Shown: positions 37,760 to 47,118 of the stretch, in pieces
Layout: every line of letters begins with the position of its first letter
Position numbering within the stretch: the first letter of the stretch is position 1
DNA from: Campylobacter hyointestinalis subsp. lawsonii
Lineage (GTDB): Bacteria; Campylobacterota; Campylobacteria; Campylobacterales; Campylobacteraceae
NCBI RefSeq assembly: GCF_013372165.1
Contig: NZ_CP053828.1
Span: 930,001 to 994,000, forward strand
Direction of reading: 5' to 3'
Length of the DNA: 64,000 bases
Notes under the pieces: model-generated
Databases searched by the model: none
What the model was told of the DNA's origin: nothing
Seen by the model: the letters and a program-made list of their open reading frames with translations, nothing else
Position numbers and translations under genes: made by a program

Positions 37760-38528
37760 CGCTTACGAAATTCTAGAATTAGAAAGAAAATGGCAAGATT
37801 TTAACAATAAAAGAAATAGAAAAAAACAAGCATTGTATTTTTTGATCTTAATATCTATTTTATCTGTCATATTTGTAAGCTATGAAACATTTAAACATTT
37901 TGAACAAAACGATATCAAAAAGCAAGAGATAGTAGATTTAAATTTAAAAAAACAAGTTGATGAATTAAAACAAAAAGCTAAGCAAGCCAAGCTAAAATTT
38001 GAAGCCGATAAAAACAAAACAGAAGAGCAAGCGACTTTAGCTACAGATGAGCAGATGACTAAAGAAAATCTCACTCCGATGCTTATCGTCCCAAATAAAC
38101 CAAATATTCAAAATACAAAACAACTAATAAGCCAAGCACCAGAACCGACGCTCATAGAAGAGTTTGATGCTAACCAAGGCGAAGTAAAAGAAGAAAAACA
38201 AAATAAGATTTTTATAGAATCAAAAGAAATGAAGCTATCTATAGCGTCTTTAAAAAAGAAATTTGAATCTACAAATGATATTAAATTTGCTATTTCTATA
38301 GCGCAGGAGTATTACAGACAACAAGACTATAAAAATGCTATGAAGTGGGCTTTTACGATAAATAATATGGACAAAGATAGGGTTGAGGGCTGGATCATAT
38401 TTGCCAAATCAAAATACAAAACAGGCAAAAAAGATGATGCTATAAATGTTTTAAATACTATAAACAAAAAGCAACCGTCAAAAAGTATCGACGCGCTGCT
38501 TACACAGATAAAAATGGGTACTTTGTAA
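37752..38528 (+). CDS. ctsX: Transformation system protein CtsX
   Basis: Bitopic inner-membrane protein: basic N-terminus (NNKRNRKKQ), one transmembrane helix (about 27-43), a charged coiled coil (about 50-100) and a C-terminal TPR-like domain (KFAISIAQEYYRQQDYKNAM, then WIIFAKSKYKTGKKDDAINV). Length 258. It overlaps ctsP by eight bases and its stop shares a base with the ctsE ATG. CtsX has been described as a partner of CtsP in C. jejuni; here that is inferred from position. Confidence 0.72.
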   Translation: MLDAYEILELERKWQDFNNKRNRKKQALYFLILISILSVIFVSYETFKHFEQNDIKKQEIVDLNLKKQVDELKQKAKQAKLKFEADKNKTEEQATLATDEQMTKENLTPMLIVPNKPNIQNTKQLISQAPEPTLIEEFDANQGEVKEEKQNKIFIESKEMKLSIASLKKKFESTNDIKFAISIAQEYYRQQDYKNAMKWAFTINNMDKDRVEGWIIFAKSKYKTGKKDDAINVLNTINKKQPSKSIDALLTQIKMGTL

Positions 38529-40330
38529 TGAGCGAAAAAGAAGAATTAATATCCGGACCGGAATTTTATCAAAAACCAAAAAAAGATATGATGAATTCCA
38601 TAGACAAACAAGTTTTACTTTCACTAGTAAAAGATAAAAAACTAGATAGCTCTTTGGCTCTTGAGCTTGAAGGAGAGATCATAGAAAACGGCGTAAAAAA
38701 TACGCTTGTAAATAACAACTATATAACAAATGAAGATTTTTTACTAGCTTTATTTGATCTGTATAAAAGAGATAGGATAAATCTTAAAGACGTGTCCGAA
38801 CATTTTATGCTAGATTCAAATTTATTTTTAACAAACTTAGCCAACCATTTTAAATTTACATACTGCGATCTTGAAAATACAAATTTAGATTACAATCTCT
38901 CTTCAAAGTTTCCAGTAGCCCAACTCAAAAAAATGGGCGCCCTACCGATAAAAGAAGATGAAATAAACGTATATGTAGCGTTTAAAAACCCATTTGACAT
39001 AGAAGCTCAAGATAGAGTCAGTTACCTTTTTAACAGAAAATTGCTAAAAATAGTAGTGTGCGACCCGCTACAAATAGATAAATATATGAGTAAAATCGAG
39101 TTAAACGAAAGTGTAAATGGGCTGATATTAGAAATAAGAAAAGAGATTGGAAACAATACGACCTCAGATAACGACAGCAGCGGCATTTTAAAGCTTATTG
39201 AAACTATACTAAAATCATCTATAGAAGCAAGAGCAAGCGATATCCATATAGAGCCATCAGAAACCCACTGTATCGTAAGAAGTAGGATAGATGGTATGCT
39301 AACTGAGAGTTTTATATTTGATAAAGATATATATCCGCCATTAGTAAGCCGTATAAAATTACTTTCAAATATGGATATAGCAGAGCGTAGAAAACCACAA
39401 GACGGACGTTTTTCAGCTCAAATTTCAGGACGCGAGTATGATTTTCGTATCTCAACTCTACCTATCTTAAATGGCGAAAGTATAGTTTTAAGGATACTTG
39501 ATAAATCAAAAGTTATCATCAGCTTAGAAAATTTAGGAATGCACCCGAAAAACTTTGCTAAATTTAAAAACGCTATGCACTCACCTTATGGCATCATACT
39601 AGTCACTGGACCAACTGGAAGTGGTAAAACTACGACACTTTATGGAGCTTTGAACGACATAAAAAGTATAGAAAAAAAGATCATAACAGTAGAAGACCCA
39701 GTCGAATATCAACTAAATATGATACAACAAGTTCACGTCAATGAAAAAGCCGGTCTAACATTTGCTATGGCTTTGCGTTCGATTTTAAGGCAAGATCCTG
39801 ATATCATAATGATAGGCGAGATCAGAGATCAAGAAACACTTAGGATAGCTATCCAAGCAGCTCTTACTGGACACTTAGTCTTTTCTACTTTACACACAAA
39901 CGACGCTATTTCCGCTATAATCCGCATAATAGACATGGGTATAGAAAGCTATCTAGTAAGCGGTGCGCTTATAAGCATAGAAGCCCAAAGACTAGTTAGA
40001 AGACTATGCCCAAATTGCAAACAAAAGATAACTCTTCCAAACAATGTTCTTGAAGATATCAAAGAGTATCTGCCACAAAACTATGAATTTTATAAAAGCG
40101 TAGGTTGCAAACAGTGCTCTGGAACTGGATTTTTAGGCAGAGAAATGATTAGCGAAATACTACCTATAAGTGATAAAATTCAATCAATGATAGCATCTGG
40201 TTCATCAAAAGAAGATATAAAAAAAGTAGCTTTAGAAGAAGGCTTTATAAATATGTTTCATGATGGTATCATAAGAGCTGCAAACGGTATAACAACGATA
40301 GAAGAAGTTTATAGAGTAGCTAGAACATGA
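38528..40330 (+). CDS. ctsE: Assembly ATPase CtsE (GspE/PilB family)
   Basis: Cytoplasmic hexameric motor for pseudopilus assembly. The N-terminal MshEN-like domain spans about 20-170. The catalytic part has ILVTGPTGSGKTTTLYGAL (Walker A), KIITVEDPVEYQLNMIQQVH (Asp box), RSILRQDPDIIMIGEIRDQE (Walker B) and GHLVFSTLHTNDA (His box). A zinc finger is present: CPNC and CKQC, about 40 residues apart. Length 600, full size. It overlaps ctsF by four bases. Confidence 0.93.
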   Translation: MSEKEELISGPEFYQKPKKDMMNSIDKQVLLSLVKDKKLDSSLALELEGEIIENGVKNTLVNNNYITNEDFLLALFDLYKRDRINLKDVSEHFMLDSNLFLTNLANHFKFTYCDLENTNLDYNLSSKFPVAQLKKMGALPIKEDEINVYVAFKNPFDIEAQDRVSYLFNRKLLKIVVCDPLQIDKYMSKIELNESVNGLILEIRKEIGNNTTSDNDSSGILKLIETILKSSIEARASDIHIEPSETHCIVRSRIDGMLTESFIFDKDIYPPLVSRIKLLSNMDIAERRKPQDGRFSAQISGREYDFRISTLPILNGESIVLRILDKSKVIISLENLGMHPKNFAKFKNAMHSPYGIILVTGPTGSGKTTTLYGALNDIKSIEKKIITVEDPVEYQLNMIQQVHVNEKAGLTFAMALRSILRQDPDIIMIGEIRDQETLRIAIQAALTGHLVFSTLHTNDAISAIIRIIDMGIESYLVSGALISIEAQRLVRRLCPNCKQKITLPNNVLEDIKEYLPQNYEFYKSVGCKQCSGTGFLGREMISEILPISDKIQSMIASGSSKEDIKKVALEEGFINMFHDGIIRAANGITTIEEVYRVART

Positions 40331-41568
40331 AAATTTATGAAATAGAACAGATGATAAACTTTAAGCGGACTAAAGTCATCATAAAAGCAGATAGTCTAAA
40401 TCAAGCTAGGGCTTTAGCAAAAACACAAAACAATAGCCCAATCTTAAAAATCAATGAGATAAACTCTATCCCGCTTGATGAACAACTAGAACAAGTAAAA
40501 GAACAACTAAGCAAATTTTTTTTAAATTCAAAAATAAAAATCCCAAATTTAGTTGCCCTAGTAAGACAGATAAGCGTTATGTCAAATGCAGGAATTTCCA
40601 TACACGACTGCATAAAAGAAGCCGTTTCTAGTACATCTGATAAAAAACTTAGAGGTATATTTGAAAACGTAAGCATGGACTTAAATGCCGGTATGAGTCT
40701 AACTGAGTCGCTCAAAAAATACGAATACGAACTCGGACATATATTTATAGCTATGATTAGGCTTGGAGAAGAAGGCGGAAATCTCTCAGAAGCACTCAAA
40801 AAGTTAGCTGATATTTTACAAGAAGTATGGGATAATCAAAAGAAATTTAAAAAAGCTATAAGATATCCTATCACCGTCATAGTAGCTATAATAATAGCTT
40901 TTGTTTTACTTATGGTCGTAGTAGTGCCGAAATTTAGAGAAATTTTCGAGCAACTAAATGCTACGCTTCCACTGCCTACCATAATCTTACTAAATATAGA
41001 ATACGTCCTTAGTAATTTTGGGCTATATATGCTTGGCGGAATCATTGTTTTGATTTTTCTTATCAAGAAATTTTATAAATCAAATAGCGAATTTAAATTT
41101 CTATCCGATAAATATCTACTAAAAGTTTATCTGATAGGAGATATAATACATCTTGCGACTATGCATAGATTTAACCTTGTATTTTCCGAGCTAGTTAAGG
41201 CTGGTATCCCTGTAGTAAATGCTTTAGACGATGCGTGTTTGACTATACAAAACTCATATATAAAAGATAAGATGTCAAACGTAAAAATAAGCGTCCAGCA
41301 AGGAAATTCGCTAAATTCAGCATTTAGAGACACAAAACTTTATGAAAGTATGCTTATACAAATGATAAGCGCAGGGGAGAAAAGTGGTAGTTTAGACTCT
41401 ATGCTAGAAAAAGTTACGGATTATTATAAAGATAAATTTGATAATATCATAGATAATATATCAAGCTACGTAGAGCCGATACTGCTTGTATTTATAGCGT
41501 GTGCGGTCATACTTTTAGGACTTGGTATTTTTATGCCTATGTGGGATATGACAAACGCCGTAAAATAA
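40327..41568 (+). CDS. ctsF: Platform protein CtsF (GspF/PilC family)
   Basis: Inner-membrane platform with two GspF domains. Repeat one has LVALVRQISVMSNAGISIHD and HIFIAMIRLGEEGGNL; repeat two has HRFNLVFSELVKAGIPVVNA and LIQMISAGEKSGSL. Three transmembrane segments lie near 178-198, about 227-247 and 385-405. Length 413. It is the last gene of the run. No pilin or prepilin peptidase gene is present in the window, so those components must be elsewhere. Confidence 0.92.
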   Translation: MKIYEIEQMINFKRTKVIIKADSLNQARALAKTQNNSPILKINEINSIPLDEQLEQVKEQLSKFFLNSKIKIPNLVALVRQISVMSNAGISIHDCIKEAVSSTSDKKLRGIFENVSMDLNAGMSLTESLKKYEYELGHIFIAMIRLGEEGGNLSEALKKLADILQEVWDNQKKFKKAIRYPITVIVAIIIAFVLLMVVVVPKFREIFEQLNATLPLPTIILLNIEYVLSNFGLYMLGGIIVLIFLIKKFYKSNSEFKFLSDKYLLKVYLIGDIIHLATMHRFNLVFSELVKAGIPVVNALDDACLTIQNSYIKDKMSNVKISVQQGNSLNSAFRDTKLYESMLIQMISAGEKSGSLDSMLEKVTDYYKDKFDNIIDNISSYVEPILLVFIACAVILLGLGIFMPMWDMTNAVK

Positions 41569-41884
41569 ATTTAATTTATCTTATTTATAAATCGGCTAAT
41601 CAAATTTATACTATTTTTTTAAAATGTCTTATTTTTCTCAAAGAAAAATAAGCAAAACCTATCATAAATATTCTTTTTTCGCTCTACATGTTCAAGAGAA
41701 AATTTGATGAAGTCTTTTTGATAAATTTTTATTTAAAAATCATTTTCTTCCATAGTATTTAGGTGATAACAAAAAGTTATAAGACCCATTCAGCAAGAGA
41801 TTTGATAATATATTTTTTAATTTATCAAATAAAATCAATATCTCTTATATGTTATTTATAGAAGAACTTAGCGCTAAGATAATT
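41569..41884. other. 316-base gap between convergent ctsF and yqeY
   Basis: AT-rich and without a convincing gene. A short plus-strand frame, MSYFSQRKISK, at 41625-41708 has no good ribosome site. It holds the hairpin at 41628-41652. A recent deletion scar cannot be excluded, but nothing shows one. Confidence 0.5.
41628..41652. terminator. Hairpin downstream of ctsF
   Basis: CTTATTTTTCT (41628-41638), CAA loop, AGAAAAATAAG (41642-41652): a perfect 11-bp but AT-rich stem. It is the best candidate terminator for the uptake operon; there is no T-tract after it. Confidence 0.5.
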
Positions 41885-42331
41885 TTAGCTGTTTAAAAGC
41901 TTTTTAGCAAATTCACTCATTCTTTTGCCATCGCAGCTTGCGCCAAATTCATCTTTAGCTACTTTCATTAGGGCTCCTAGATCTTTTATAGAGGCAAAAC
42001 CATTTTTTGATATGATGGCTTTAAGCCCCTCTTCTACTTCGTTATCGCTTAATTGTTTTGGAAGATATACGCTTATAATGGCTATTTCTTCGAGTTCTTT
42101 TTGAGCGAGATCGTCTCTATTTCCCGCTTTATACTGGGTTGCCGATTCGTTTCTACGCTTTATCTCAGTTTGAAGAATAGAAAAAATTCGCTCATCACTA
42201 AGCTCTACTCTTTCATCAACTTCGATTTGTTTAAATGCTGAATTTATCATTCTTAAAGTATCACGACGAAAATTATCTTTATTTTTCATCGCCTCTTTAA
42301 TGTCGTTTAAAATTTGCTCTTTTACACTCAT
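41885..42331 (-). CDS. GatB/YqeY domain protein
   Basis: A 148-residue helical protein: MSVKEQILNDIKEAMKNKDN, LRMINSAFKQIEVDERVELS, QTEIKRRNESATQYKAGNRD and ISVYLPKQLSDNEVEEGL are the YqeY pattern. The domain is shared with the tail of GatB, where it contacts tRNA; free-standing YqeY proteins have no proven role. It lies three bases downstream of the ppx/gppA-like gene and ends the leuD-yqeY gene run. Confidence 0.9.
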   Translation of the reverse strand: MSVKEQILNDIKEAMKNKDNFRRDTLRMINSAFKQIEVDERVELSDERIFSILQTEIKRRNESATQYKAGNRDDLAQKELEEIAIISVYLPKQLSDNEVEEGLKAIISKNGFASIKDLGALMKVAKDEFGASCDGKRMSEFAKKLLNS

Positions 42332-42333
42332 TT

Positions 42334-43221
42334 TTACTCCTTTAAATTTAATAATTTAAGCTTAGCACCAACTCCTATGCCTTCTCTAAGCCCATCATCA
42401 ATGACGATAAAAGGTACTTTAAATTTAGATATCATAGAAGACATTAGCCAAATTCCAGCTATAACAAGCTCTACTCTATCATCTCCAACTAGCAAATCCG
42501 GATCTTTTGCGGCGCATAATATCCGCCTCGCATCATAAAAATCATTCATATCTAAAACCATACCATTTATCAGCCTTGCATCGTAATCATCATATTTTAA
42601 TCCTAGCTTAAGTGCTGCTACACTTGTAGGAACTCCAGAAGTCAAGATGATATTTTCAAATTTAAAACCATCTATAAACTTTACAGCTTCATTAGTTTTT
42701 ATTTTTGCAAATTTAGCAAATTTATCACTATCTTTTATATCAAAGTCGCATTCTTGCCAAAATCTAACTATGCCAAACTTAAAACTAGCAAAATTATCTC
42801 CAAAACTTATCTCAGTACTAGCTCCACCAAGATCTATAAGCAGAGATTTTTCTATATTTACTCCGAGCTTTTTCGCCCTATTTTCCACGCCTAGCCTAGT
42901 AAGTTTTGCCTCAAGAAATCCACTTATAATGTTGAAGTTTATACCCAAATCACTAGATATGAATTCAAAAAAGTCTTTGGCATTTTTAGCTAGTCTAAAA
43001 GCCTCTGTTGCGACTGCAATATTTAAATTTGAGTCAAAATCAAACCTACTTTTTAGCTGAACCAAAGCATCATAAATCCTTTTCTTAGCTTGATCGCTAA
43101 GCCCTTTATCGCTTAAATTTCTAGCAGATCCTACTATTTTTTCATAAGCCTGGACTACTTCAAGCTCATCATTCATCAAACAAGCTCTAAGAGTATTTGA
43201 GCCTAGATCGATACAGATCAA
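42334..43221 (-). CDS. Ppx/GppA family phosphatase, N-terminal domain only
   Basis: Actin-fold phosphatase acting on polyphosphate or pppGpp. CIDLGSNTLRACL is phosphate loop 1, VATEAFRLAKN is the conserved TEA(x)R region, and LLIDLGGASTEISFG is loop 2. SGVPTSVAALKLGL follows and VIDDGLREGIG ends the domain. At 295 residues it lacks the C-terminal HD-type domain of long Ppx. The start is TTG, overlapping cca by four bases. The substrate is not decided by sequence. Confidence 0.87.
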   Translation of the reverse strand: MICIDLGSNTLRACLMNDELEVVQAYEKIVGSARNLSDKGLSDQAKKRIYDALVQLKSRFDFDSNLNIAVATEAFRLAKNAKDFFEFISSDLGINFNIISGFLEAKLTRLGVENRAKKLGVNIEKSLLIDLGGASTEISFGDNFASFKFGIVRFWQECDFDIKDSDKFAKFAKIKTNEAVKFIDGFKFENIILTSGVPTSVAALKLGLKYDDYDARLINGMVLDMNDFYDARRILCAAKDPDLLVGDDRVELVIAGIWLMSSMISKFKVPFIVIDDGLREGIGVGAKLKLLNLKE

Positions 43222-44315
43222 TTTTTTATCCTTAAGTATTTTTTTATCGCTAGCTCTTTTTGTTGCTCTATAAATTTACCTAGCTCTTTTGATTTTAGCC
43301 CATTAGCCTTGCTTATATCTATAACTGGACTAAATTTTTTATCATAAAAACCAAGTTCTTTTGCTAAACTTATCCTTTTTTTAGTATTTAGCCCAAGCCA
43401 CTGCGATAAACTCATATTTAGAGATATTTTCATCATATCAAATTTAGTACATCTTTTTAAAAATGGCTCGTTAATTAGCCTACGATAAAACTTTCCCAAA
43501 CTTAAACTTGATAAAATTTGTTTTGGATCAAGCCTATACTCGCCTATGAGATCATACAAAAAAACTCTACTATCTTGCAATAAAGCAAAATGTTTTTCCA
43601 CTTTTTTACCAAATTTAGCGCTGAGTTTTACTCCAAAAAGTTTTTTGTCTAAGCCTAAGTCCATAAGCAACCCAACTCCATAAGCTTGATGTTCTGCTTT
43701 GAAAAATTTCTCAAGCTCCTGGCGTTTTCGCTCTAAACTCAAGTCGCTTATGTCGATACTTTGCATTATTTTTAAACTATTATTATCTGCCCTTAAGGCA
43801 AATCTAGCCGCAAACTGCACAGCTCTTAACACTCTAAGGCTATCATCTTTGAAGCTATTTTCATCTACAACTCTTAAAGTGTTACTCTTTAAGTCTTGTT
43901 TGCCACCCCAAAAGTCAAGAATTTCGCCGGTAAAAATATTTAGCATTATGGAATTTATCGTAAAGTCACGCCTTTTACTAGCGATCATTTCATCATTACA
44001 GTAAAAAACGTCAAAAGCTTTATGCCCTACACCATTTTTACTCTCGATTCTAGGAAGGCTTAGATCAAAGTTTTTAAATTTATATACAAAGTAGCTTTTA
44101 CCTACACCACTAGCGCCGATATCTTTCATCAAATCATCAAACTTATCGCTAGAAATATCATATATTTCTATATCAAAGTCGCTATTTGGCAAGCCAAGCA
44201 ACAGATCTCTGACACATCCGCCTACCAAATAAGCACGTTTTGTATGTTTTTTTAGGAATTTTATAAGAGCGCTTAACTCGTTATTTTGAGATAAGTTTAA
44301 GGCGATTTTCGACAT
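43218..44315 (-). CDS. cca: CCA tRNA nucleotidyltransferase / poly(A) polymerase family
   Basis: Adds or repairs the CCA end of tRNAs. AYLVGGCVRDLLLGLPNSDF then DIEIYD is the class II nucleotidyltransferase site. RRDFTINSIMLNIFTGEILD and DDSLRVLRAVQFAARFAL followed by LERKRQELEKF are the CCA/PAP motifs. Length 366 from the ATG at 44315; an in-frame TTG is two codons earlier. Its 5' end overlaps the CiaD-like gene by 35 bases in another frame. Confidence 0.92.
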   Translation of the reverse strand: MSKIALNLSQNNELSALIKFLKKHTKRAYLVGGCVRDLLLGLPNSDFDIEIYDISSDKFDDLMKDIGASGVGKSYFVYKFKNFDLSLPRIESKNGVGHKAFDVFYCNDEMIASKRRDFTINSIMLNIFTGEILDFWGGKQDLKSNTLRVVDENSFKDDSLRVLRAVQFAARFALRADNNSLKIMQSIDISDLSLERKRQELEKFFKAEHQAYGVGLLMDLGLDKKLFGVKLSAKFGKKVEKHFALLQDSRVFLYDLIGEYRLDPKQILSSLSLGKFYRRLINEPFLKRCTKFDMMKISLNMSLSQWLGLNTKKRISLAKELGFYDKKFSPVIDISKANGLKSKELGKFIEQQKELAIKKYLRIKN

Positions 44316-44658
44316 TTGCAAGCAAAAACTCTAAAAACTTGATAGTAATATCAAGTCTAAGATCTAAATTTGTACTTTCTGTGCTGTTTAATCCATCAAA
44401 AAGTACGCTTATACGCTCTTTTAGATTTTGTAAAAATATAATCTCACTGCTGATCTTGCTATCAAAATCCTGCGTGTTTTGGATAGACTGTTTGCTTAAG
44501 GTCATCTGCTCTTTTGGCTCGTCTTCAGATATGAAAAAAGGTTCTTTTCGCACTTGCTCTTCAGCTTTAGCTTTTTGCATATCTTCAAGCTTTTGGATTT
44601 TTTCTAGTTCGGCAGCGACCTCATCTATTGTGATCTTTGCGATATCTTCAAGTTTCAT
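44281..44658 (-). CDS. CiaD-like domain protein
   Basis: A 125-residue protein starting [19 protein letters not shown] prefer the ATG at 44658 to the GTG at 44673 because the LEDxAK opening matches the CiaD start as I remember it. A charged middle (QKAKAEEQVRKE) leads to a C-terminal helical domain, LKERISVLFDGLNSTES then ITIKFLEFLLANVENRL, which is the conserved CiaD block. C. jejuni CiaD is a host-cell effector delivered via the flagellar export route and sits next to cca, as here. Whether this homologue is secreted cannot be told; no signal peptide is visible. Confidence 0.75.
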   Translation of the reverse strand: MKLEDIAKITIDEVAAELEKIQKLEDMQKAKAEEQVRKEPFFISEDEPKEQMTLSKQSIQNTQDFDSKISSEIIFLQNLKERISVLFDGLNSTESTNLDLRLDITIKFLEFLLANVENRLKLISK

Positions 44659-44900
44659 ATTTTTACTAGCCACCTTTTAAATTCTCGTATTTCTTCTTCA
44701 GTTTTTAAATTTAAAAAAAACTCAAGCATTTGCGAATTTGCCTGAGTATTTTTACGTCTTAAACCACTAAGTCTTCTTATAGCAGAACTTGCCTCTTTGT
44801 TGGTAGGATCGGCTTTTAAGATATTTTTATAAACCTCAAGAGCGTCATCTCTAAGACCTTGATTTTCATAAATAAGTGCTTCAGTTATCGTATTTTTCAT
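44655..44900 (-). CDS. Small TPR-like protein, conserved hypothetical
   Basis: 81 residues. The first half is one [23 protein letters not shown] followed by [20 protein letters not shown]. The rest is basic ([10 protein letters not shown]) and then acidic-helical ([19 protein letters not shown]). Both junctions are overlaps of four bases, with leuB before and the CiaD-like gene after. A small adaptor role is possible; function unknown. Confidence 0.75.
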   Translation of the reverse strand: MKNTITEALIYENQGLRDDALEVYKNILKADPTNKEASSAIRRLSGLRRKNTQANSQMLEFFLNLKTEEEIREFKRWLVKI

Positions 44901-45967
44901 ATTTTCTTTACATAATCACTAATTATAGAGCCAATCTCGCTTGTAGTGCATATCTCTTTGGCATCAAATTTGGCTATATCTTTTGTTCTGTATCCATCTT
45001 TTAACACTGCGCGAACTGCTTTTTCTATGGCATCAGCCGCATCATTTTCATTAAATGCGTATTTTAGCATCATAGCAGCTGAAAGTATCATAGCTATAGG
45101 ATTTGCGATTCCTTGCCCTGCGATATCAGGAGCACTTCCATGTATAGGCTCATAAATCCCTACTTTTCCACCAAGCGACGCACTAGGAAGCAACCCGATA
45201 GAACCACATATCATACTAGCTTCATCGCTAAGTATATCACCAAATAAATTCTCAGTTAAAATAACGTCAAATTGTGCTGGATTTCTCACTAGCTGCATAG
45301 CAGCGTTATCCACATACATAAACTCTAAGCTTACTTCAGGATAGTCTTTTGCGACTTTTGTAGTCACTTCTCTCCAAAGTTGAGATGTTTCTAGTACGTT
45401 TGCTTTATCTACCATACAAACTTTTTTATCTCTTTTAAGGGCTACTTCAAAAGCGATCTTAGCTATCCTTTGTATTTCACTTGTGCTATATACCATAGTA
45501 TTATAAGCTCTATCTTCTTCTTTTTTTCTAGGCTCACCAAAATAAAGACCACCAGTAAGCTCACGAACTACTAGTAAATCGACATCTTGTAAAACTTCAG
45601 GCTTTAAAGTAGAAGCATTTATAAGCTCGTCAAATATAAGAGCTGGACGTAAATTTGCATAAGCCCCAAGCGATTTTCTTATCTTTAAAAGTCCGCTTTC
45701 AGGGCGAAGATTTCTAGGAAGAGAGTCCCATTTTTCACCACCAATAGCCCCAAAAAGCACAGCATCACTTTTTAAAGCAGCATCCAAAGTCTCATCAGGA
45801 AGTGGAACGCCAAAAACATCAATGGCAGCTCCACCCATTAAAAAATATTCGTAGTTTAACTCAAACCCAAATTTCGCACTCACGCTATCGAGAACTTTTA
45901 TCGCTTCGTCTGCTATTTCTGGCCCTATGCCATCACCTTTTATAACACATACATTATATCTTTTCAT
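44897..45967 (-). CDS. leuB: 3-isopropylmalate dehydrogenase
   Basis: NAD-dependent oxidative decarboxylation in leucine synthesis. [72 protein letters not shown], the metal site [20 protein letters not shown] then [12 protein letters not shown], and the NAD site [18 protein letters not shown]. Length 356, normal. It lies 24 bases after leuD. leuA and leuC are not in the window. Confidence 0.97.
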   Translation of the reverse strand: MKRYNVCVIKGDGIGPEIADEAIKVLDSVSAKFGFELNYEYFLMGGAAIDVFGVPLPDETLDAALKSDAVLFGAIGGEKWDSLPRNLRPESGLLKIRKSLGAYANLRPALIFDELINASTLKPEVLQDVDLLVVRELTGGLYFGEPRKKEEDRAYNTMVYSTSEIQRIAKIAFEVALKRDKKVCMVDKANVLETSQLWREVTTKVAKDYPEVSLEFMYVDNAAMQLVRNPAQFDVILTENLFGDILSDEASMICGSIGLLPSASLGGKVGIYEPIHGSAPDIAGQGIANPIAMILSAAMMLKYAFNENDAADAIEKAVRAVLKDGYRTKDIAKFDAKEICTTSEIGSIISDYVKKI

Positions 45968-45991
45968 AGCTCAACCTCTATTAAATTTACA

Positions 45992-46468
45992 TTATAAACT
46001 TTTTTTAGCATAGTTTATAAGTCCGCCAGATCTCACAAGCTCTTGCATAAACTCAGGAATCGGTTCAAATTTATACTCTGTTTTTTGAGTTAAATTTTTG
46101 ATTATTCCTTCGCTAAAGCCTATTTCTAGCTCATCACCTTCATTTATCTCATCTGTTCTTTGACATTCTAGTATCAAAAGTCCTGTATTAAAGCTATTTC
46201 TATAAAAAATTCTCGCAAAAGACTTTGCGATTACCACACTGATACCAGCTGCTTTTAGTGCTATTGGAGCGTGCTCACGACTACTTCCGCAGCCAAAGTT
46301 CTCTCCAGCTACGATTATATCGCCTTTTGTAACTTTACTATAAAAATCCTTATCTGCATCTTCCATTATATGTTTTGCTAATATTTCTGGATCGCTTGTA
46401 TTTAAATATCTTGCGGCGATTATTATATCAGTATCAATATTATCTTTAAATTTCCATACTTTTGACAT
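45992..46468 (-). CDS. leuD: 3-isopropylmalate dehydratase small subunit
   Basis: Swivel subunit of isopropylmalate isomerase, paired with Leu[20 protein letters not shown] and [20 protein letters not shown] followed by [20 protein letters not shown] are the signature. Length 158: this is the short archaeal/epsilonproteobacterial form rather than the 200-residue form. The large subunit gene leuC must be elsewhere. Co-directional with leuB. Confidence 0.95.
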   Translation of the reverse strand: MSKVWKFKDNIDTDIIIAARYLNTSDPEILAKHIMEDADKDFYSKVTKGDIIVAGENFGCGSSREHAPIALKAAGISVVIAKSFARIFYRNSFNTGLLILECQRTDEINEGDELEIGFSEGIIKNLTQKTEYKFEPIPEFMQELVRSGGLINYAKKSL

Positions 46469-46510
46469 ATTTTTCCTTTAAAAATTTGGTCGATTATATC
46501 AAATTTAAAC

Positions 46511-47110
46511 TTAAAATCGCTCAATTATCATCATAACTGCTATGATAGCTATCAAGACCGCACTTACTCTTTCTATCAGATAAGCTTTTGTTTTAAGCAG
46601 TTTTTTAAACGCGACTCCGCCAAGAGCATAGATATTAAAGTCGATGATCTCTATAAACATCAAGACAAATATCATCATATACAGCCTGATACCAAAGGGC
46701 GAAACGCTATCTATAAAGAGCGGAAATAAAGCAGTAAAAAACGCCCACGCCTTTGGATTTGATACTGAGCTCATAAAGCCTTGCCAAAACAGAGCTTTAG
46801 AGCTTATATCTTTTGCTTTTTCATCAAGGTTAAATTTGCTTCCAAGAAACATTTTATAGCTCAGATACAAAAGATAAATAGCACATATAATGGTAAAAAT
46901 TTGAAAAAATATCGGAAATTTAGCCAACACCGCCCCTACTGAAACAGCGCATACAAAAGCGACTATGCCAAGACTTATCGTCGCTCCTGCCATCATAAAA
47001 AGCGTTTTTGTATAGCCGACGCTCATACCAAGGCTAAGAGCCAAAGTCATATTTAGCCCAGGAAGTAGCGAGATCGCCCAAAAAGTAGTTATAAAAAGCA
47101 ACCAGTCCAT
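46511..47110 (-). CDS. LysE family amino-acid exporter, copy 1
   Basis: Polytopic inner-membrane protein of 199 residues with about six hydrophobic helices. The N-terminal FWAISLLPGLNMTLALSLGM is the LysE/RhtB PGxN motif, and FWQGFMSSVSNPKAWAFF is the second conserved block. Substrate unknown; its position next to leuDB hints at branched-chain amino-acid export, which is inference. It is similar along its length to the next gene upstream, separated by eight bases, so the two look like a tandem duplication. Confidence 0.88.
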   Translation of the reverse strand: MDWLLFITTFWAISLLPGLNMTLALSLGMSVGYTKTLFMMAGATISLGIVAFVCAVSVGAVLAKFPIFFQIFTIICAIYLLYLSYKMFLGSKFNLDEKAKDISSKALFWQGFMSSVSNPKAWAFFTALFPLFIDSVSPFGIRLYMMIFVLMFIEIIDFNIYALGGVAFKKLLKTKAYLIERVSAVLIAIIAVMMIIERF

Positions 47111-47118
47111 AATAACAC

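Noticed and set aside
38528..41568. Reading ctsE/ctsF as a type IV pilus or type II exotoxin secretion system
   Set aside because: No pilin, prepilin peptidase or retraction ATPase gene is nearby, and the gene order matches the Campylobacter transformation locus.
41625..41708. 27-codon frame MSYFSQRKISK... after ctsF
   Set aside because: No ribosome site, and it overlaps the 11-bp hairpin, whose repeat alone explains part of the open frame.
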